Assembly: GCA_026193755.1 (NCBI GenBank)
Contig: JAPHUI010000012.1
Span: forward strand, 1 to 8,118
DNA from: Ignavibacteriaceae bacterium
Lineage (GTDB): Bacteria > Bacteroidota > Ignavibacteria > Ignavibacteriales > Ignavibacteriaceae
DNA length: 8,118 bases
Reading direction: 5' to 3'
This document shows, one piece after another, positions 4,870 through 8,118 of this stretch. Every line of letters starts with the position of its first letter. Within the stretch, counting starts at the first letter, position 1. A program made the translations under genes and the position numbers. The notes under the pieces are model-generated. The model saw only the letters and a list, made by a program, of their open reading frames with translations. It searched no databases and had not been told where the DNA came from.

Positions 4870-7854
4870 TCATTTCAGCAGTATCATCTTCTTTGTAGAA
4901 ATAAATTCACCTGCATTCAATGTGTAGAAATATATTCCGCTTGATAATGATGAAGCATTAAAATCAATAGAATAATTTCCTGGCTGCATCTCTTCATTAA
5001 GCAGAGTTTTCACTTCCCTACCTAATAGATCATAAATTTTGAGACTTACAAATCCGGCTTTGGGAATTACAAATTCTATTTTAGTAGAAGGATTAAAAGG
5101 ATTCGGATAGTTCTGAGATAAAGAGTAATCGGTTGGCATCTCTTTAGTTATTTCTGTATTAGTACCAAAATCACTCCCACCTGATAAGCAGGCAACTTTA
5201 CTGTCCCGGGTTCCTGCTAAGGCTTCATAACTATAATTGCCATCAACAGAAGGCATTACATTCACGGAATATACCCGATCGGTGAATTGGTTCGTAAAGA
5301 TAAGTGAATCACCTTTTCCGCTGATACAATATAAAGATTGATCCTGACAACCTACTACAACATCTTCAAAGCCATCATCATCAATATCCGGCATTGCAGC
5401 AACTCCAAACTGGTATGCCATTGGCCATGACCATAATTGTGTCCCCGTTGCTCCACTTATACAGTTAAATCCATTTCCCGCAAAGGAAGCAATCAAAACA
5501 TCGGGTATCTGGTCGTTGTTAATATCATCAATTAAAGCAATCTGAATCATGCCTGCAGATAAGCCCATCGGCTCCGTCCAAATGATGTTTCCATTAGTTC
5601 CGTCGAGTCTATGTATCCTGTTAAAATATTCTGCAGCAATAATATCAGTTCCTCCACCGGGTAACGGGAGTGCAAGTAGTTCTTTTGGTTCATCTTCTAT
5701 CATATCAGTCGTCCAGATAGTCTGACCATTAGATCCATTTAGTTCCCTTACAGATAAATCGCTACTTCCATTATTTCCATATGCGATAACTGCTTCCGGG
5801 ATATTGTCTCCTGTAAAATCATCAACTGAAATTATAGCTTTGCCAAAAGCAGGATTTGGACCAGGATAAAAAAGCTGCCAGATTATATTGCCGTTTGTAC
5901 CATCAAATAGGAATGCTCTTTTATAACCTGTGCCCTGGTTGTTACCATCAGCAATAGCAAGAACGTCTTCAACGTTATCTCCGTTAAAATCTCTTTGTAC
6001 ATCGACAGATTCAAAATCACCTAATCCGGGATCAGTATTGCTTCCGTACTCCCAAATTATTTCTCCATTCGTTCCATCTAAAGCATATACATGTTCGTTA
6101 CCTCCGCCTGTTGCTATGACTACATCATTGAATCCATCACCATTAAGATCATTCGCTATTTGTACAGCATCCTGAACTCCGTATTCACCATTTGCACCGA
6201 TTGATCCAGTATTGTTATTATCAACACCAGTATTAAACATCCATATCGGGAACGAATTGCCTGAAGCTGCACCGTTAATACACATTGTCCAGGCATTATC
6301 TGTACATACAATTACTTCAGAAATTCCATCACCGGTTATATCGTTAATTGGTTTTAATCCCTCAACCCATCGCCAGGTGTTACCTCCATAAGGATTTTCA
6401 GGTACCTGATACTGCCAGAACATATATCCATAGTTGTAAGAATTAAATACTCCTTCGCCCTGCATAGAAATTTTAACAACAGGATTTGTCAGATCATTGT
6501 TGGTAATTTTTAGCGTGTCCTGGTATGTTCCTGCTTGTGCAGGATAAAAGTATGCTGTAAGCTCAAGAGTATCAGTTGAAAAAATTTGAAATGGAATAGT
6601 TGGCGAATTAAATGAGAATTCAGGAAGGGCAAACTGCATATCAGTTATATTTAGAGCCTGATCTCCCATATTAAACATTTTGAAGCTCCAAAAAGTTATT
6701 CCCTCTTGCCCAACCCATACATTTCCAAAATTATGTGAAGTTGCTGATAAACCAATCCTTGATCCACTTAGCACTCCCTGTCCTGAAAGATTGACATTTA
6801 CTAACTGGTTAACCGGATCGTTACTATAAATTTTAACCACACCCTGATAATATGCATAGTCAGTCGGTGTAAAATTAACTGTAACGTTTTGTGTATTTCC
6901 CGGAGGGATATTTATAGGAAATGAAAGAGAATTATAGGAAAAACTATTTCCAGAAACTGTTATAGAATCAATAGTCAGTGTTGCATTACCATCACTATAT
7001 ACGGTCAGGTTATAATCTGAAGTATTCCCAACCGTTGTATTCGGGAAAGAAACTGAGCTAACCGGAACAGAGATATGTGGTGTGCCGCTTCCACCGAGAT
7101 CATATTTAAATAATTGCCTTTCATTCAATCCACCACCTACAGGCTCTGCAAGTAACCAAAAATATGTCCCATCCCAGGCTAATCCTCTTGGACTCTGTCC
7201 GTTTGGGTCAGGGACAGGAAAAGAAAACAAAGTATCTTCGGTTGCCAAATCGACTGCATAAATTTTCTCTTCATCACCCTCATTATCATCCATATCATAA
7301 AACAGAGTATCACCTTTTACTGTTATGCCTTGCGGTTGGGTACCAAATGTTGAAATAGTATCAATAATTGTTTTGGTATTTACATCAACCTTATATAATG
7401 CCGCACTAGAATTAGGATAATAAATTGATATCCATAATCCTGTGCCATCCCAACCTGCTCCACCCATATACCAAGAACCTCCAAAAAGCTGTGATGAAGT
7501 AATTGAATCGAGCACAGTTCCGCTCTGATCAACTTTAAATATATCACATCGGGCAGTTTTCCTATCAATATACCAGAAGTACGTGCCATCAAATGCCAAA
7601 CCTTGTGATTCTTGCATTCCCGGATAGGTAATATTAATTGTAGCAACCTGCGTTCCAGTATCATCGACAGCATTCAATATTCCCTGTCCGGCTGATGATG
7701 AGCTTGAAGAAAGCCAGTACTTACCATTATCATAAACCATCCCATATGCATAATTATAAAATGTACCACTTGGTAAATCTATTGTTTCAAGCAAGGTCTG
7801 TGAAAAATTAAGGGAAGTAATGAGAAGGAAGTTTATAAGTAAAAACTTCTTCAT
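4870..7854 (-). CDS. Exported multidomain protein with T9SS type A C-terminal sorting domain
   Basis: This 994-residue secreted or surface protein has no assigned substrate. Residues 1-18 are a Sec signal peptide (MKK, then a Leu/Ile/Phe core). Residues about 38-253 hold five repeats of the type GLAFDGTYFWYID (near 38, 85, 132, 176 and 224; spacing 44-48), suggesting a beta-propeller. Two HYDIN/ASH-type Ig-like ('choice-of-anchor D') domains follow at about 261-360 and 367-468, each ending in a strand pattern like KIYSNDP...LSGQG. Residues about 500-892 form a second propeller-like region with FG-GAP-type calcium loops (505, 569, 622, 679, 777, 823) alternating with PQQ-like DGTNGxIIW strands (592, 650, 705, 750, 799). 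The tail (909-994) is a T9SS type A sorting domain with SQNYPNPFNPSTKIEF and a terminal KKMILLK, removed when the cargo is attached or released. The ATG is supported by GAGGTG. Likely roles are adhesion or polymer binding; no catalytic motif is visible. Confidence 0.93.
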   Translation of the reverse strand: MKKFLLINFLLITSLNFSQTLLETIDLPSGTFYNYAYGMVYDNGKYWLSSSSSSAGQGILNAVDDTGTQVATINITYPGMQESQGLAFDGTYFWYIDRKTARCDIFKVDQSGTVLDSITSSQLFGGSWYMGGAGWDGTGLWISIYYPNSSAALYKVDVNTKTIIDTISTFGTQPQGITVKGDTLFYDMDDNEGDEEKIYAVDLATEDTLFSFPVPDPNGQSPRGLAWDGTYFWLLAEPVGGGLNERQLFKYDLGGSGTPHISVPVSSVSFPNTTVGNTSDYNLTVYSDGNATLTIDSITVSGNSFSYNSLSFPINIPPGNTQNVTVNFTPTDYAYYQGVVKIYSNDPVNQLVNVNLSGQGVLSGSRIGLSATSHNFGNVWVGQEGITFWSFKMFNMGDQALNITDMQFALPEFSFNSPTIPFQIFSTDTLELTAYFYPAQAGTYQDTLKITNNDLTNPVVKISMQGEGVFNSYNYGYMFWQYQVPENPYGGNTWRWVEGLKPINDITGDGISEVIVCTDNAWTMCINGAASGNSFPIWMFNTGVDNNNTGSIGANGEYGVQDAVQIANDLNGDGFNDVVIATGGGNEHVYALDGTNGEIIWEYGSNTDPGLGDFESVDVQRDFNGDNVEDVLAIADGNNQGTGYKRAFLFDGTNGNIIWQLFYPGPNPAFGKAIISVDDFTGDNIPEAVIAYGNNGSSDLSVRELNGSNGQTIWTTDMIEDEPKELLALPLPGGGTDIIAAEYFNRIHRLDGTNGNIIWTEPMGLSAGMIQIALIDDINNDQIPDVLIASFAGNGFNCISGATGTQLWSWPMAYQFGVAAMPDIDDDGFEDVVVGCQDQSLYCISGKGDSLIFTNQFTDRVYSVNVMPSVDGNYSYEALAGTRDSKVACLSGGSDFGTNTEITKEMPTDYSLSQNYPNPFNPSTKIEFVIPKAGFVSLKIYDLLGREVKTLLNEEMQPGNYSIDFNASSLSSGIYFYTLNAGEFISTKKMILLK

Positions 7855-7858
7855 AGTA

Positions 7859-7864
7859 CACCTC
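7859..7864 (-). promoter_or_regulatory. Ribosome binding site of the T9SS cargo gene
   Basis: On the minus strand GAGGTG lies four bases before the ATG at 7854, a good Shine-Dalgarno match that fixes the start at the beginning of a typical signal peptide. The 44-base gap to the upstream mutase gene contains no terminator hairpin, so read-through from that gene is possible. No convincing separate promoter was found in the gap. Confidence 0.6.
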
Positions 7865-7898
7865 GTAAATATTTTAAAAAAGTAGTGTAAAGTGAGTT

Positions 7899-8118
7899 CT
7901 AATTTTTTCGCGGATTATTTTTTCTCCACTCTTTAATGTAATCAGCTATGTTCTTTGTGGATGCACCGGGAGTAAACAACTCGCCTACACCGATTTCTCT
8001 AAGCTTATTAATATCTTCTTCAGGAATAATACCACCGCCAGTTAGCAAAACATCATCTAATCCTTTTTCAACCATCAGTTTCTTTATTTTGGGTAAGATT
8101 GTCATATGTGCACCTGAA
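7899..8118 (-). CDS. Methylmalonyl-CoA mutase-type cobalamin-binding domain, C-terminal part (cut by window end)
   Basis: This is the C-terminal 72 or so residues of a B12-binding domain of the acyl-CoA mutase family, which isomerises methylmalonyl-CoA and succinyl-CoA with adenosylcobalamin. An ATG at 8105 is not the real start: the frame stays open to the window edge, and the codons before it read SGAH, giving [11 protein letters not shown], a conserved stretch of mutase C-termini. Downstream come [16 protein letters not shown], containing the Gly-Gly that contacts the cobalamin nucleotide tail, and [12 protein letters not shown], the family's usual last strand and loop. The upstream DxHxxG cobalt-ligand motif lies outside the window, so it cannot be seen whether this is a full-length mutase (about 700 residues), a large subunit, or a separate small B12 subunit. 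The gene stops at TAG, 44 bases before the T9SS cargo gene on the same strand. Confidence 0.9.
   Translation of the reverse strand, partial: SGAHMTILPKIKKLMVEKGLDDVLLTGGGIIPEEDINKLREIGVGELFTPGASTKNIADYIKEWRKNNPRKN

Noticed and set aside
5570..6080. Recurrent nucleotide similarity, considered as a CRISPR or tandem repeat
   Set aside because: The similar segments encode the DGTNGxIIW strand of successive propeller blades. They diverge at the base level and are spaced by coding sequence, so this is a protein repeat.
7380..7673. 97-codon minus-strand frame within the T9SS cargo gene
   Set aside because: It is an alternative frame of the signal-bearing 994-residue gene, whose own frame shows regular domain repeats throughout.
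1..8118. Defence system, prophage, insertion sequence or tRNA/rRNA gene
   Set aside because: No transposase, integrase, phage, nuclease or toxin motif was seen, nor any tRNA cloverleaf or rRNA sequence. The helicase is a standard housekeeping PcrA/UvrD with its usual C-terminal domain and no defence-type partner beside it.

Overview
The window is AT-rich chromosomal DNA, most likely from a member of the Ignavibacteriota or a related Bacteroidota/Chlorobi lineage. The main clue is the C-terminal sorting tail of the large secreted protein. It has a 'SLSQNYPNPFNPSTKIEF' opening and a 'KKMILLK' end, the standard type A cargo signal of the type IX secretion system (T9SS) in that group. The taxonomic call is inference; no rRNA or other marker gene is present.

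Layout, left to right. On the minus strand lie a phosphofructokinase with pyrophosphate-type active-site residues (10-1392) and, 67 bases upstream of it, a complete PcrA/UvrD-type DNA helicase (1460-3643). With no terminator-like hairpin between them, the two may be co-transcribed. Next is a gap of about 515 bases (3644-4158) with no convincing protein gene but clear structure: a strong Rho-independent terminator facing the minus strand, a sigma-54-like promoter about 35 bases upstream of it, and several small inverted repeats. Together these could specify a very short minus-strand RNA. Two plus-strand genes follow, 18 bases apart: a small lipoprotein with a Kre9/KNH-like beta-sandwich (4159-4560) and a 96-residue protein with a CxxC pair and a DUF2007-like domain (4579-4869). 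The latter ends on the base next to the stop codon of a convergent minus-strand gene (4870-7854). That gene encodes a 994-residue T9SS-exported protein made of an N-terminal propeller-like repeat region, two HYDIN/ASH-type Ig-like domains, a calcium-loop/PQQ-like propeller and the sorting tail. At the right edge (7899 to beyond 8118, minus strand) is the C-terminus of a cobalamin-binding methylmalonyl-CoA mutase-type protein, cut by the window end.

The genes do not form one obvious pathway. The phosphofructokinase and the mutase are central metabolism, the helicase is DNA repair, and the rest belong to the cell envelope or are unknown. The main candidates for something undescribed are the structured intergenic locus at about 3850-4050 and the double-propeller architecture of the exported protein. 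Neither is proven by sequence alone.
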